Assembly: GCF_003057965.1 (NCBI RefSeq)
Contig: NZ_CP020921.1
Span: forward strand, 498,501 to 562,500
Origin: Thermodesulfobium acidiphilum
GTDB lineage: Bacteria > Thermodesulfobiota > Thermodesulfobiia > Thermodesulfobiales > Thermodesulfobiaceae
Length of the DNA: 64,000 nucleotides
Direction: 5' to 3'
Position numbers and translations under genes: made by a program. Positions 33,891 through 45,604 of the stretch are shown here, piece after piece; position 1 is the stretch's first letter, and every line of letters starts with the position of its first letter. Below the pieces are notes generated by a model that made no database searches, had not been told where the DNA came from, and worked only from the letters and a program-made list of their open reading frames with translations.

Positions 33891-35405
33891 TTGAAGATAA
33901 GGGCTGAAGAAATTACTGATGTAATAAAAAAGCAGTTATCTAACATAAAGGCTGAGCCAGAATCTGCATTAGTTGGCACAATTATATCTGTTGGTGACGG
34001 AGTAGCAAGGATTTGGGGATTAAAAGATGCTATGATGTCTGAGCTCTTAGAATTTCCAAATGACGTTTATGGGATTGTGTTTAACCTTGAAGAAGACTCT
34101 GTTGGTGCAATTATCTTAGGTGATGACTCAAAGTTAAATGAGGGTGATACAGTTAAATCAACTGGAAGGGTTATATCGGTTCCCGTTGGTCCAGAGCTGG
34201 TAGGTAGAGTGGTCGATGCTTTAGGAAGGCCCCTTGATGGTAAGGGACCCATCAATGCAAAGAAGTATAGGGTAATAGAAAGAGTAGCCCCTGGCGTAAT
34301 TACCAGACAATCAGTAAACCAACCCGTACAAACAGGTATTAAAGCTATAGATGGCATGATTCCTATAGGTAGGGGTCAAAGAGAGCTTGTAATTGGTGAT
34401 AGACAAACTGGTAAAACAGCTATTTGTGTTGATACGATCCTTAATCAAAAAGATCAGAATATGATATGTATTTATGTAGCAATAGGCCAAAAAGCTTCAA
34501 CTGTCGCAACTATTATTAAGACATTGGAAGATAATGGTGCAATGGACTATACAATTGTTGTAGTAGCAAATGCTTCTGATGCCGCTGCTCTTCAATACAT
34601 TGCGCCATTTAGCGGTTGCGCAATGGGTGAAGAATTTATGGAGCAGGGTAAGGACGCTTTAATAATCTACGATGACCTTTCTAAGCATGCATGGGCATAT
34701 AGACAGGTTTCACTTCTTTTAAGAAGGCCACCTGGTCGTGAGGCTTATCCAGGTGACGTATTTTATTTGCACTCCAGGCTTCTTGAAAGAGCGGCAAAGC
34801 TCAATAAAAATTATGGGGGTGGCAGTTTAACTGCACTACCAATAATTGAAACGCAAGCAGGTGACGTTACGGCTTATATACCCACTAACGTTATTTCTAT
34901 TACAGATGGTCAGATATACCTTGAGCCAGAACTTTTCTATGCGGGCGTTAGACCTGCTGTAAACGTAGGTCTTTCTGTTTCTCGTGTAGGTGGCTCGGCG
35001 CAAACAAAAGCTATGAAGCAAGTTGCAGGTAGATTAAGACTTGAACTAGCACAGTACCGTGAGTTAGCTGCATTTGCTCAGTTTGCTTCTGATCTTGACC
35101 CAGCTACGAAACAGGTTTTGACTCGTGGTGAAAAGCTTGTTGAGCTTTTAAAACAGCCTCAATATCTGACTTTTTCTCTTTGGAAAGAAGTGTGTTCTAT
35201 ATTTTCAGGAGTTCGTGGATTCCTTGATGATATTAATACTGAGGATATTCAAAGATTTGAAAAAGAACTTCTATCTTATATCGAAGCTCACAATCAGGAT
35301 ATTATTGAAGCAATAACAAAAGAAAAGGCAATTTCAAAAGAGACAGAAGAAAAACTTGAGAAAGCAATCAAAGAATTCAAAGCTCTTTTTGTAGGCGGTA
35401 AATAA
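33891..35405 (+). CDS. atpA: ATP synthase F1 subunit alpha
   Basis: 504 residues. Non-catalytic nucleotide-binding subunit. Walker [11 protein letters not shown], Walker B-like [18 protein letters not shown], alpha signature [20 protein letters not shown] 33891 is preferred because GGGAGG (33875-33880) lies between it and an earlier in-frame TTG at 33870 that overlaps atpH. Confidence 0.97.
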   Translation: MKIRAEEITDVIKKQLSNIKAEPESALVGTIISVGDGVARIWGLKDAMMSELLEFPNDVYGIVFNLEEDSVGAIILGDDSKLNEGDTVKSTGRVISVPVGPELVGRVVDALGRPLDGKGPINAKKYRVIERVAPGVITRQSVNQPVQTGIKAIDGMIPIGRGQRELVIGDRQTGKTAICVDTILNQKDQNMICIYVAIGQKASTVATIIKTLEDNGAMDYTIVVVANASDAAALQYIAPFSGCAMGEEFMEQGKDALIIYDDLSKHAWAYRQVSLLLRRPPGREAYPGDVFYLHSRLLERAAKLNKNYGGGSLTALPIIETQAGDVTAYIPTNVISITDGQIYLEPELFYAGVRPAVNVGLSVSRVGGSAQTKAMKQVAGRLRLELAQYRELAAFAQFASDLDPATKQVLTRGEKLVELLKQPQYLTFSLWKEVCSIFSGVRGFLDDINTEDIQRFEKELLSYIEAHNQDIIEAITKEKAISKETEEKLEKAIKEFKALFVGGK

Positions 35406-35406
35406 A

Positions 35407-37699
<2,293 letters not shown>

Positions 37700-37711
37700 G
37701 GGTGAATATAA

Positions 37712-38140
37712 ATGAGATTGTTAATCTTAACCCCTGAGGGTGTTGTAGTTGATGAAGAGGTAACGTTTGTTTCAGCAATGGGAGAAGAGGGCTCGCTTGG
37801 TATTATGCCCAGACATGCACCGCTTGTTACCACTTTAAAGGTAGATGTGATAGAATTTGTTAAAGAGAATTCTGATAGAGAAGTAGTAGCTGCCATCGGA
37901 GGAATTCTCGAAGTTAAAGATAATAAAGTAACAGTTCTGTCTGATGCTGCAGAACTTGCTGTAGATATAGATGAGTTGAGGGCTAAAGAGGCTGAAAAAA
38001 GAGCGAGGGCAAGATTAACCATGAAAACAGAAGAGGTAGATGTGAAGAGAGCAGAAGCTGCGCTTGCAAGGGCGCTTGCAAGACTTAAGGCAATCGAACT
38101 GTTGAATAGAAGAAGTGGAAGTAGGAAAAGAGGTGCATAA
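37712..38140 (+). CDS. atpC: ATP synthase F1 subunit epsilon
   Basis: 142 residues. An N-terminal beta sandwich (LLILTPEGVVVDEEV, GILPRHAPL-like GIMPRHAPLVT) and a C-terminal helical hairpin (from about 90) that can inhibit ATP hydrolysis in the family. Ends the atp operon; murA follows with hardly any gap, so read-through is likely. Confidence 0.95.
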   Translation: MRLLILTPEGVVVDEEVTFVSAMGEEGSLGIMPRHAPLVTTLKVDVIEFVKENSDREVVAAIGGILEVKDNKVTVLSDAAELAVDIDELRAKEAEKRARARLTMKTEEVDVKRAEAALARALARLKAIELLNRRSGSRKRGA

Positions 38141-38145
38141 GGAGT

Positions 38146-39444
38146 ATTTTAGAAACGAATAATTGCAATGGAAATTTTTCTAAACAATATTATAGAATTT
38201 GTGGCGGTAATTCTTTATCAGGTTCTGTAAAAATTAGTGGTTCGAAAAATGGGTCGCTGCCTATTATGGCGGCGGCTCTATTATTCAATTCACCTGTATT
38301 TTTGTCTAATATCCCATATTTATTGGACGTTAATACTATGGCTAAGATAATTTCCAGTCTTGGGGGCAAAGTTGATTTTAGAGGAAATTCAGAGATTTTA
38401 ATTGATCCCTCGAACGTTTCAAGATACGATCCTCCTTTGGAACCTGTTATTGCTATGAGGGCTTCTTTTTTGGTTGCAGGGGCACTTCTTGCAAGATTTG
38501 GTAGAGCAAAGGTAGCTCTTCCGGGTGGTTGTGCTATTGGTTCGAGACCTGTCGATATTCATCTTAAGGGTTTTGAGGCTCTGGGCGTAAAAAGATCAAT
38601 TGAACATGGTTTTGTGAATCTTGAATGCGATAAGCTTAAAGGCGCAAATATTTATTTGTCTTATCCAAGCGTGGGTGCTACTGAAAATTTGATTATGGCA
38701 TCTGTATTTGCAGAGGGTATGACAGTTATTGATAATGCTGCAAAAGAGCCGGAGATACTGGGTCTTTCTGAATTTCTAAATTTATGTGGCGCAAAAATTA
38801 GAGGGGCGGGTTCAAGGACTATTGAAATTGAGGGAGTAAAATCTCTTAAACCGATCGATAATTATACGATTATACCTGATCGTATTGAAGCTGGTACTTT
38901 AATGCTCGCGGGAGCAATAACGCGTGGCGATATCCTGGTAGAGAATATAAGCTCTGATTATTTGAGCTCAGTTATTGAAAAGATGATTGAAGCAGGCATT
39001 GAAGTTTTGCCAGAGAAAAACGGTATCAGGGTAAGATGTAATAATAGACCTAAGCCAGTAACAATAAAAACATCTCCACATCCTGGATTTCCTACAGATA
39101 TGCAGGCGCAATTTATGGCCCTTCTATCACTTGGGGAGGGTACTTCTGTTATAACAGAAATGGTTTTTGAAAATAGGTATTTGCATGCTGAGGAACTGAG
39201 CAGATTGGGCGCAGATATCAGGGTTGATGGAAGGACTGCAGTTGTTGTAGGGGTTGATCATTTGTCTGGTGCGCCAGTAAGAGCTCTTGATTTGAGAGCG
39301 GGTGCTGCACTTGTAATTGCTGGATTGATGGCAGAAGGTGAGACTAGAGTCTTTGGGTTGTCACATCTTAATCGTGGCTATGAAAATTTGGAAATAAAAC
39401 TCAGTAACTTGGGTGCATGTATATCAAAAGAAGTTCTACCCTAA
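38146..39444 (+). CDS. murA: UDP-N-acetylglucosamine 1-carboxyvinyltransferase, start codon unresolved
   Basis: About 420-432 residues. First committed step of peptidoglycan synthesis, PEP transfer to UDP-GlcNAc. The active-site Cys is in LPGGCAIGSRPVDIHLKGFEALG, so fosfomycin-type inhibitors should bind. The catalytic Lys-Asn (SGSKNGSLP) is encoded at 38236-38262, before the first in-frame ATG at 38266, so that ATG cannot be the start. Back to the in-frame TAG at 38122-38124 there is no ATG, GTG or TTG. AAGGAG (38139-38144) is present. Options are a rare start (ATT 38146, ACG 38155) or a -1 slip or missing T in the T5 run at 38175-38179, which would join ATG 38168 to the MurA frame. The product is certain; the given start is a placeholder. 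Confidence 0.85.
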   Translation: MLETNNCNGNFSKQYYRICGGNSLSGSVKISGSKNGSLPIMAAALLFNSPVFLSNIPYLLDVNTMAKIISSLGGKVDFRGNSEILIDPSNVSRYDPPLEPVIAMRASFLVAGALLARFGRAKVALPGGCAIGSRPVDIHLKGFEALGVKRSIEHGFVNLECDKLKGANIYLSYPSVGATENLIMASVFAEGMTVIDNAAKEPEILGLSEFLNLCGAKIRGAGSRTIEIEGVKSLKPIDNYTIIPDRIEAGTLMLAGAITRGDILVENISSDYLSSVIEKMIEAGIEVLPEKNGIRVRCNNRPKPVTIKTSPHPGFPTDMQAQFMALLSLGEGTSVITEMVFENRYLHAEELSRLGADIRVDGRTAVVVGVDHLSGAPVRALDLRAGAALVIAGLMAEGETRVFGLSHLNRGYENLEIKLSNLGACISKEVLP

Positions 39445-39456
39445 TTCGAGGTGAGT

Positions 39457-40527
39457 ATGAAAAGAGTTTGGATAAAAAATACTATTTCTTTTTATGAGAA
39501 ATTGATAAATTCCTTTTTGTTTTCTACAAAAATCCTTTTTTATGCTTTTTTTGTTTTTTGTATATTGTTTTTTTATCAAAATAATTCTTATGCTTTTACT
39601 GAGAACGAATATGTTATTAATAATGCACATTTATATGTGTTTAAATTTAATCCAAAAGAAGTTCGAATAATACCTTACTTAAATGATTATCCCATTAGAG
39701 CAATAGACGTGGTTAACTACTATAACCCCTTTTTACTTGTAAACGGAACGTTTTTTTATTCTAATAAGCTTTTAGGTGCTCTATACATGCATGGTGAACC
39801 TCAGTCATATATGGGCGATAATAGAGCAACATTTTTTTATTATAAGAATAATACTGCAAGTATAAATTATTTAAAATATAGAGTGAAGCTCAATATTTGT
39901 AGTTCTTCTTCAAAATGCAAGGTATTATACCTTGATGGGATAAATAGACCACAAAATTATTACGAAAACATATTGTATACGAATGGATATTTAAGGCCCG
40001 TTTTACCCACTTCAGGCATATTAATAAAAATAAATGAGGATGGTACTTTCGAATATTTGTATACTAGAAGTGCATTGCCAACTAAAGGAGGATATATATT
40101 ATTAGCCAATCATGACTTGGACGTATTAAATAACCTTGTGCCTACAGATACAATTAGAGTAAGTGTAGAACCAATAATAAATAGTAATTTGGATTTCTAT
40201 ATTTCTGGTGGTCCTATGTTGCTTTATAATGGGCAAAATATTGCCATTCAATCATCTGAAAAAGAATATATAGCAAATGATATTAAGATAGGAAATCGCA
40301 TGAGAACTGGTTTGGGAATTGATGCATCATCTAATATTTATGTTTTTTCTGTTTCTTGGCCAGGTTGTACTTTGAATGAGCTTGCAAACTCTTTGGAAAA
40401 ACTTGGCTTAAAAGAGGCCATGCTTTTGGATGGTGGATATTCTTCTGTACTTTATGCCAAAAATAGATTTTTGGTTGGGAGTGAAGCAAGGGCGAATATT
40501 TCTTATTTGATGTTTTTTACGAATTAG
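39457..40527 (+). CDS. Phosphodiester glycosidase family protein (NAGPA domain), exported
   Basis: 356 residues from ATG 39457, chosen over GTG 39451 because the CGAGGTGAG site overlaps the latter. An N-terminal hydrophobic helix (about 22-42) ends at SYAF, a signal peptide or anchor. The C-terminal part has SGGPMLLYNG, RMRTGLGIDASSN and AMLLDGGYSSVLY, the pattern of the NAGPA phosphodiester glycosidase fold (LDGGGSS in most members, Gly to Tyr here). The substrate is unknown; it sits between murA and a phosphohexomutase, so an envelope glycan is plausible. Confidence 0.78.
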   Translation: MKRVWIKNTISFYEKLINSFLFSTKILFYAFFVFCILFFYQNNSYAFTENEYVINNAHLYVFKFNPKEVRIIPYLNDYPIRAIDVVNYYNPFLLVNGTFFYSNKLLGALYMHGEPQSYMGDNRATFFYYKNNTASINYLKYRVKLNICSSSSKCKVLYLDGINRPQNYYENILYTNGYLRPVLPTSGILIKINEDGTFEYLYTRSALPTKGGYILLANHDLDVLNNLVPTDTIRVSVEPIINSNLDFYISGGPMLLYNGQNIAIQSSEKEYIANDIKIGNRMRTGLGIDASSNIYVFSVSWPGCTLNELANSLEKLGLKEAMLLDGGYSSVLYAKNRFLVGSEARANISYLMFFTN

Positions 40528-40583
40528 TTTGTATAATATATTTATTGAGTTTTATATTCTTAAAATACAAAGGGGTAGAAAAG

Positions 40584-41984
40584 TTGAATATAAAATTTGG
40601 AACTGATGGTTGGAGAGCAAAAATTGCTCAGGATTATACTTTTGAAAATCTTGAAAAAGTATCATTGGCATTAGCAATTACCTTAGAAGAAGAAAATCCC
40701 TTAAATAAAACTTGTGTTATTGGTTATGATACAAGGTTTTTCTCAGAAGATTTTGCAAAACACGTTGCTGAAATCTTGTCAGGTGTAGGTTTTGACGTAA
40801 TAATTTCTGATAATTTTATCCCAACTCCTACACTTGCATTTTCTGTTAAAGACAAGGCATGTGCGGTGGGCATAATGATAACTGCAAGTCATAATCCGTA
40901 TAATTATAATGGCTTTAAAATAAAGCAAAGCTTTGGCGGTTCTGCATCTAAAGATTTCACATCAAAGGTCGAATCCAATCTGGGAAAAATTAAAACTTAT
41001 AGATTTAGCAATGAAAAGAAGAAAATTAGAGTGCAAAATCTTTTTGAAAATTATAAAAATTCTCTATTAAAATTTATTGATATCAATGCCATTAAAGAGT
41101 CAGGCATTAAAGTTGCTGTTGATTGCATGAATGGTGCAGGTTCGGGGTATCTTTCAAAACTTTTATCTAATCTAAATATAAATGTATTTCCTGTAAGAAA
41201 TGAAAAAGACCCATACTTTAATGGGTCGAGACCTGAGCCAATTCCTCAACTTTTGGGTCCACTTTCGTATGAAGTTTTTTCTAAATCATTAAATTTAGGT
41301 ACAGCTCTTGACGGTGATGGAGATAGGGTGGCATCTTGCGATGCTTCTGGTACTGTTTTTACATCTCAACAAACCTATGCTTTATTGCTCAATCATTTGG
41401 TTACAAATAGAAAGCTGAAAGGAAAAGTTCTCAAGAATTTTGCCGTGAGCGTTTTGGTTGATAAATTATGTAAGCACTACAATATAGAATTTGAAATATT
41501 GCCAGTTGGCTTTAAATATATTTGTTCTAAGATGATTAGCGAAGGCAATATCTTAATGGGGGGAGAAGAGAGTGGAGGCTTTGGTTTTCTTGGGCACATT
41601 CCGGATAGAGATGGTTTTTTGTCTTCTCTTTATTTGATCGAATCTGTTGTTGTTACAAAGAAATCTTTAATGGAACAACTTGATGAGATATATGATAAAG
41701 TTGGTTTTTTTGAATATGATAGATACGATCTAAAATTAGAAATTTCAGTCGAAGAGGTAAGAAAGAGAATTAAAGATCTAATTGAAAATCCGGCAAAGAA
41801 GATTAATGATAAAAAAGTTTTTGAAATTTCTACTATTGATGGAATTAAATATATTTTAGAAGATGAAAGTTGGCTTTTGATAAGGCCATCTGGAACTGAG
41901 CCTGTGATTAGAATCTACGCAGAAGGGAAAAGCATCTACGAAGTTAAAGCTTTAATCAGGTTTGGTACAAAACTTTTTCAATGA
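40584..41984 (+). CDS. Phosphoglucomutase/phosphomannomutase
   Basis: 466 residues, alpha-D-phosphohexomutase. Phosphoserine loop MITASHNPYNYNGFK, metal loop ALDGDGDRVAS, sugar loop GGEESGGFGF and phosphate loop RPSGTEPVIRIYAE. TTG 40584 is chosen for the AAAGGGGT (40569-40576) upstream and because the product then starts with NIKFGTDGWRA; the longer frame from 40545 precedes the site. It may serve mannose- or glucose-1-phosphate supply, including for the nucleotide sugar needed by the PimA-like enzyme. Substrate specificity cannot be read from sequence. Confidence 0.92.
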   Translation: MNIKFGTDGWRAKIAQDYTFENLEKVSLALAITLEEENPLNKTCVIGYDTRFFSEDFAKHVAEILSGVGFDVIISDNFIPTPTLAFSVKDKACAVGIMITASHNPYNYNGFKIKQSFGGSASKDFTSKVESNLGKIKTYRFSNEKKKIRVQNLFENYKNSLLKFIDINAIKESGIKVAVDCMNGAGSGYLSKLLSNLNINVFPVRNEKDPYFNGSRPEPIPQLLGPLSYEVFSKSLNLGTALDGDGDRVASCDASGTVFTSQQTYALLLNHLVTNRKLKGKVLKNFAVSVLVDKLCKHYNIEFEILPVGFKYICSKMISEGNILMGGEESGGFGFLGHIPDRDGFLSSLYLIESVVVTKKSLMEQLDEIYDKVGFFEYDRYDLKLEISVEEVRKRIKDLIENPAKKINDKKVFEISTIDGIKYILEDESWLLIRPSGTEPVIRIYAEGKSIYEVKALIRFGTKLFQ

Positions 41985-42000
41985 AATTAAACTAGGAAAA

Positions 42001-43674
42001 CTATTTAATATTTAGCGCAATGGCCTGTACAAAAATAGCTGGGTATTTCCTATATTGACTGAAAACTAATTCTTTTATTGAATTAGAGATTTTATCTTCA
42101 AGTTTTTGAGTATTTTCTATTTTTGGACTCTTTAAAAAGAAAGAATATATTGCCGATTCAATTTCTTTTTGAATAATATTATCATGATTTTTCAAACCTA
42201 ATGTCTTTATTCTTGGTTCGGCTAATATTTTGAACCTTTCTGGATCAAATGTTAATGATATCAAAATTAACCCTTCTTCTAATAATTTTTTTCTTTCAAG
42301 GAAAGAACTTTTATTAAATTCAATTATTTCTGAACCGCTTGCAATCATATTTCTAATTGCGATTTCATCAACTATTTTAACTTCTCCATTATTCAACTCA
42401 ACGACTGCTCCATTTTTTGCCAATATGATATTTTTTTCAGAGTAATTAAGATTTTGGGCAAGATCAGAAAAATGCTTCATATGTCTAAATTCGCCGTGAA
42501 ATGGTAAGAGATTTTTTGGTTTTACTAAATTTATGAGGAGCTTTATATCTTCTTTAGAACCGTGTCCTGATACATGCACCTTGTGATTTGGTTCGTATAA
42601 AACTTCAGCTCCCAACTTAAATAGTTTATTTATGGTCTTGTTGACGAGAGTTTCATTGCCTGGAATTGGTGATGCTGAAATAATAACAGTGTCATTTGGA
42701 AAGATTTTAACGTCTTTATGATTGTTATTTGCTATTCTTGTTAGAACTGAAAGAGGTTCACCTTGACTTCCTGTTGTGATTATTGTGGTTTTTTCAAGTG
42801 GCTGATTTTTCAATTCATGCTGCTTTAACTGAAACTCTTCAGGAAAGGATAAATACCCTAGTTCTTTTGCTATTGATACAGTATTTACCATGCTTTTACC
42901 AAGAATACAAAATTTTCTGTCAAAAGCGATTGACGCGTTAATTGCTTGTTGTACTCTATGGATATTTGAAGCAAAAGTTGTAAGAATTATTCTTCCATTT
43001 ACTTTCCTGAATACATCAAAAAATTTTTCTCCTACTACCCTTTCAGATGGTGTAAAACCTTCTCTCTCAACGTTTGTAATGTCAAGTATCAGGAGGTCTA
43101 TGCCCTTTGAACTAATTGATACTAGTTTGCTGTATTCTGTTGTTTTTCTATCTATTGGAGTTTGATCGAATTTGAAATCGCCAGAATGAATTATTGTTCC
43201 ATGTGGGGTATGAATAGCATATCCTACTCCGTCAGGAATACTATGGTTGACGTGAAAGGATTCAACAAACATATCGTCAACAAAAATAATTTCATTTGAA
43301 TTAATTTCATGAAAAGTTATATCCTTTGGGGATATTTTATAATCTCTTAACTTTGCCCTTACCATTCCGAGAGTTAATTTGGTTCCGTATATAGGTATGT
43401 TTACTTTTTTTAAAAGAAATGGAATTGCACCAATATGATCTTCATGCCCATGTGTGATGAAGAGGGCCTTTACCTTATCTTTTTTTTCAATTACGTATTG
43501 GAAATCAGCCGTTAAAAGAGAGGATTCGAAACTTGGATCGGGGAATTTTATTCCACAATCAAGTACAATAAGAGACCTTTCGCTTTCAAAAAGTGTCATA
43601 TTTCTTCCAATTTCTTCGATTCCACCTAGTGGTATAATCTTGATGGGTGAGCTTTTTTTAGTAAAATTAAAAAT
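42001..43674 (-). CDS. rnj: Ribonuclease J, apparent ATT start
   Basis: 557 residues. Metallo-beta-lactamase/beta-CASP ribonuclease with 5'-3' exo- and endonuclease activity. Zinc motifs HGHEDHIGA, SIPDGVGYAIHT, HSGDFKFD; beta-CASP motifs DITNVEREG, TTFASNIHRVQ, TGSQGEP and HVSGHGSKEDI; then PFHGEFRHMKHF. The conserved N-terminal strand IKIIPLGGIEEIGRNM lies upstream of the first ATG (43599). In that frame there is no ATG, GTG or TTG before it; AGGAGG (43686-43681) stands 6 nt before an ATT at 43674-43672. An AUU start gives the family length of about 555. Convergent with the mutase, divergent from rimP. Confidence 0.9.
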   Translation of the reverse strand: MFNFTKKSSPIKIIPLGGIEEIGRNMTLFESERSLIVLDCGIKFPDPSFESSLLTADFQYVIEKKDKVKALFITHGHEDHIGAIPFLLKKVNIPIYGTKLTLGMVRAKLRDYKISPKDITFHEINSNEIIFVDDMFVESFHVNHSIPDGVGYAIHTPHGTIIHSGDFKFDQTPIDRKTTEYSKLVSISSKGIDLLILDITNVEREGFTPSERVVGEKFFDVFRKVNGRIILTTFASNIHRVQQAINASIAFDRKFCILGKSMVNTVSIAKELGYLSFPEEFQLKQHELKNQPLEKTTIITTGSQGEPLSVLTRIANNNHKDVKIFPNDTVIISASPIPGNETLVNKTINKLFKLGAEVLYEPNHKVHVSGHGSKEDIKLLINLVKPKNLLPFHGEFRHMKHFSDLAQNLNYSEKNIILAKNGAVVELNNGEVKIVDEIAIRNMIASGSEIIEFNKSSFLERKKLLEEGLILISLTFDPERFKILAEPRIKTLGLKNHDNIIQKEIESAIYSFFLKSPKIENTQKLEDKISNSIKELVFSQYRKYPAIFVQAIALNIK

Positions 43675-43686
43675 GTATTTCCTCCT
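43672..43686 (-). promoter_or_regulatory. Strong ribosome-binding site with AUU start of RNase J
   Basis: Minus strand reads AGGAGG, AAATAC, ATT. A full Shine-Dalgarno with ideal 6-nt spacing before a rare start codon, as in infC and pcnB of E. coli, where IF3 senses AUU. Confidence 0.7.
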
Positions 43687-43758
43687 GTTAAATTTTAACT
43701 ATTATGATATAATATTTTCAAATAAGATATTTTATTATAACATTTTAAGTTCTTAGTT

Positions 43759-43780
43759 AGAGTGGGTAATTACCCACTCT
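43759..43780 (+). promoter_or_regulatory. Perfect 22-bp palindrome in the rimP-nusA-infB leader
   Basis: AGAGTGGGT, AATT, ACCCACTCT: a 9-bp stem with a 4-nt loop in RNA, followed by TTATGTTTTT. It could act as a weak, possibly NusA-sensitive terminator in the leader or as a DNA operator. TATAAT at 43708-43713 upstream is a possible promoter. It lies 33 bp before rimP. Confidence 0.6.
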
Positions 43781-43813
43781 TTATGTTTTTAAAACCTGAA
43801 AGGAAGAAATTTT

Positions 43814-44293
43814 TTGAGATCGAAAGACATTAAAGAAAAACTACTTAATATAGTTGAAAAAGTATTGTTAGACATAGGATTTGAGCTCTATGATCTAGAA
43901 TACTTTAAACAAGGCAAGAGATGGATATTAAGGGTATTCATCGATAACGTTGAAAAACCCGTTTCTCTTGATGATTGTGAGTTAGTATCAAAAAAATTAA
44001 GTGTTGTTTTGGATTACTATGACATAATTCCTGAGAGTTTTTATCTTGAGGTATCTTCTCCAGGAATAGAAAGAAAATTAAAAAAAGATTCTGATTTTGT
44101 TAGATTCAAAGGAGAAGAAATAATAGTAACGTTCCAAAAACAAAATATCAATCCTATTATTGGTATACTTGAAGGAATTGATAGTGATGGTAATTATATT
44201 TTTGTAAACACTGAAAAATCTAAAGAAAAGATAAACCGAAATGATATAAAAGAAGTTAGAATACATTTCAGGTTTAAGGGAGATAAGCAATGA
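43814..44293 (+). CDS. rimP: Ribosome maturation factor RimP
   Basis: 159 residues. 30S assembly factor. Two domains: the N-terminal alpha/beta part with GFELYDLEYFKQGKRWILRVFID and SLDDCELVSKKLS, YLEVSSPGIER motif, and a C-terminal SH3-like barrel. TTG start after AGGAAG. First gene of the nusA-infB operon; overlaps nusA by 4 bp. Confidence 0.94.
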   Translation: MRSKDIKEKLLNIVEKVLLDIGFELYDLEYFKQGKRWILRVFIDNVEKPVSLDDCELVSKKLSVVLDYYDIIPESFYLEVSSPGIERKLKKDSDFVRFKGEEIIVTFQKQNINPIIGILEGIDSDGNYIFVNTEKSKEKINRNDIKEVRIHFRFKGDKQ

Positions 44294-45318
44294 AAATAGA
44301 TTTACATGTACTTGAACAGTTAGAAAAAGAAAAGGGTGTTTCTTTGCCTGCTATGGTATCTGCTTTGGAATCGGCTCTTTTAGCTTCATATAAAAAATAT
44401 TATCCATCAAAGAATGTTACTTTAAAAATAATTCCTGACAGTGGAGTTTTAGAAATAGTAGTTAAAAAAACTGTTGTTGATAAAGTTAATAACATCTTTG
44501 ATGAAATATCCCTTGCACAAGCTAGGGAGATCGATCCTAAAATTAATATTGGCGAAACTATAGAAGTACAGGTAGATCCTAAAAATTTTGGTAGAATTGC
44601 TGCTTTAACAGCGAAACAAGTTTGGCAACAAAAAATAAAAGAAGCCGAAAGAGATGCTGTTTATGAAGAATTTAAAGATAGGGTCTTTGGCGTTATTTCT
44701 GGAAAGATTTTAAGGTCTGAAGGAAAGAATTGGATAGTACAGCTTGGAAGAGCTGAAGGGATATTGCCTCAAAAAGAAACAGTTTTTCAAGACAAATATA
44801 GCATTAACGAAAGATACGTTTTTTACGTTTTATCGGTTAAAAAGCAGAAAAAAGACGTTGAAATAATTTTATCTAGAAGTCATCCAAATCTGGTTAAAAG
44901 GATATTTGAGCTTGAATCGGCTGAAATTAGATCTGGTATTGTAGAGATAGTGTCAATAGCTAGAGATCCTGGTAGTAGAACTAAAATAGCAGTTTTATCA
45001 CGGGATCCTCATGTTGATCCATTAGGAGTTTGCTTGGGATTGAGGAATTCCAGGATACAAAATGTCACAAGAGAGCTTAGGGGAGAAAAAATTGATGTAA
45101 TTTTATACAATCCAGATCCAAAAATTTATATAGCAAGTGCCCTTTCCCCTGCTAAAATTAGAAGGGTAGAAATATTGGATCAGGTTAAAAAAGAATCAAG
45201 AGTATATGTCGATAAATCACAGCTTTCTTTGGCAATTGGAAAAGATGCGCAAAATGTAAGATTAGCACATAAATTAACTGGTTATAAAATTGATATTAAA
45301 ATAGAAGAACAGCTTTAG
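44290..45318 (+). CDS. nusA: Transcription termination/antitermination factor NusA
   Basis: 342 residues, the short bacterial form without C-terminal acidic repeats. NTD (about 1-125) contacts RNA polymerase, S1 domain (about 130-200), KH1 (SRDPHVDPLGVCLGLRNSRIQNVTREL) and KH2 (SLAIGKDAQNVRLAHKLTGYKIDI). ATGA overlap with rimP. Confidence 0.96.
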   Translation: MKIDLHVLEQLEKEKGVSLPAMVSALESALLASYKKYYPSKNVTLKIIPDSGVLEIVVKKTVVDKVNNIFDEISLAQAREIDPKINIGETIEVQVDPKNFGRIAALTAKQVWQQKIKEAERDAVYEEFKDRVFGVISGKILRSEGKNWIVQLGRAEGILPQKETVFQDKYSINERYVFYVLSVKKQKKDVEIILSRSHPNLVKRIFELESAEIRSGIVEIVSIARDPGSRTKIAVLSRDPHVDPLGVCLGLRNSRIQNVTRELRGEKIDVILYNPDPKIYIASALSPAKIRRVEILDQVKKESRVYVDKSQLSLAIGKDAQNVRLAHKLTGYKIDIKIEEQL

Positions 45319-45319
45319 T

Positions 45320-45604
45320 ATGATTAAAGAACATAGAAAGTGTATTTTTTGCGGAAGAATTCTTCCAAAAAAAGATATGATTAGAGTTGCAAAGGTTAAA
45401 GATAAAGGTTTAATTGTGGATTATGAAAAGAAAAATATTGGAAGAGGCTGTTATATTTGTTTCTCATGTATAAGTTCTAGTAATTTTAAGAAAAAAAACA
45501 TAATTGCAAGATCTCTTAAAACAAATGTAGACACAAAGATCTATAATGAAATTGAAAGATATTTTAAAAATATAATAATACAAAGTCGAGGAGGTGAGCG
45601 CTGA
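45320..45604 (+). CDS. ylxR: YlxR-family RNA-binding protein
   Basis: 94 residues. RKCIFCGRILPKKDMIRV, then GRGCYICFSCI: the YlxR (DUF448) fold with four Cys, a likely nucleic-acid-binding protein encoded between nusA and infB in many bacteria. Starts 1 bp after the nusA stop and abuts infB. Confidence 0.9.
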   Translation: MIKEHRKCIFCGRILPKKDMIRVAKVKDKGLIVDYEKKNIGRGCYICFSCISSSNFKKKNIIARSLKTNVDTKIYNEIERYFKNIIIQSRGGER

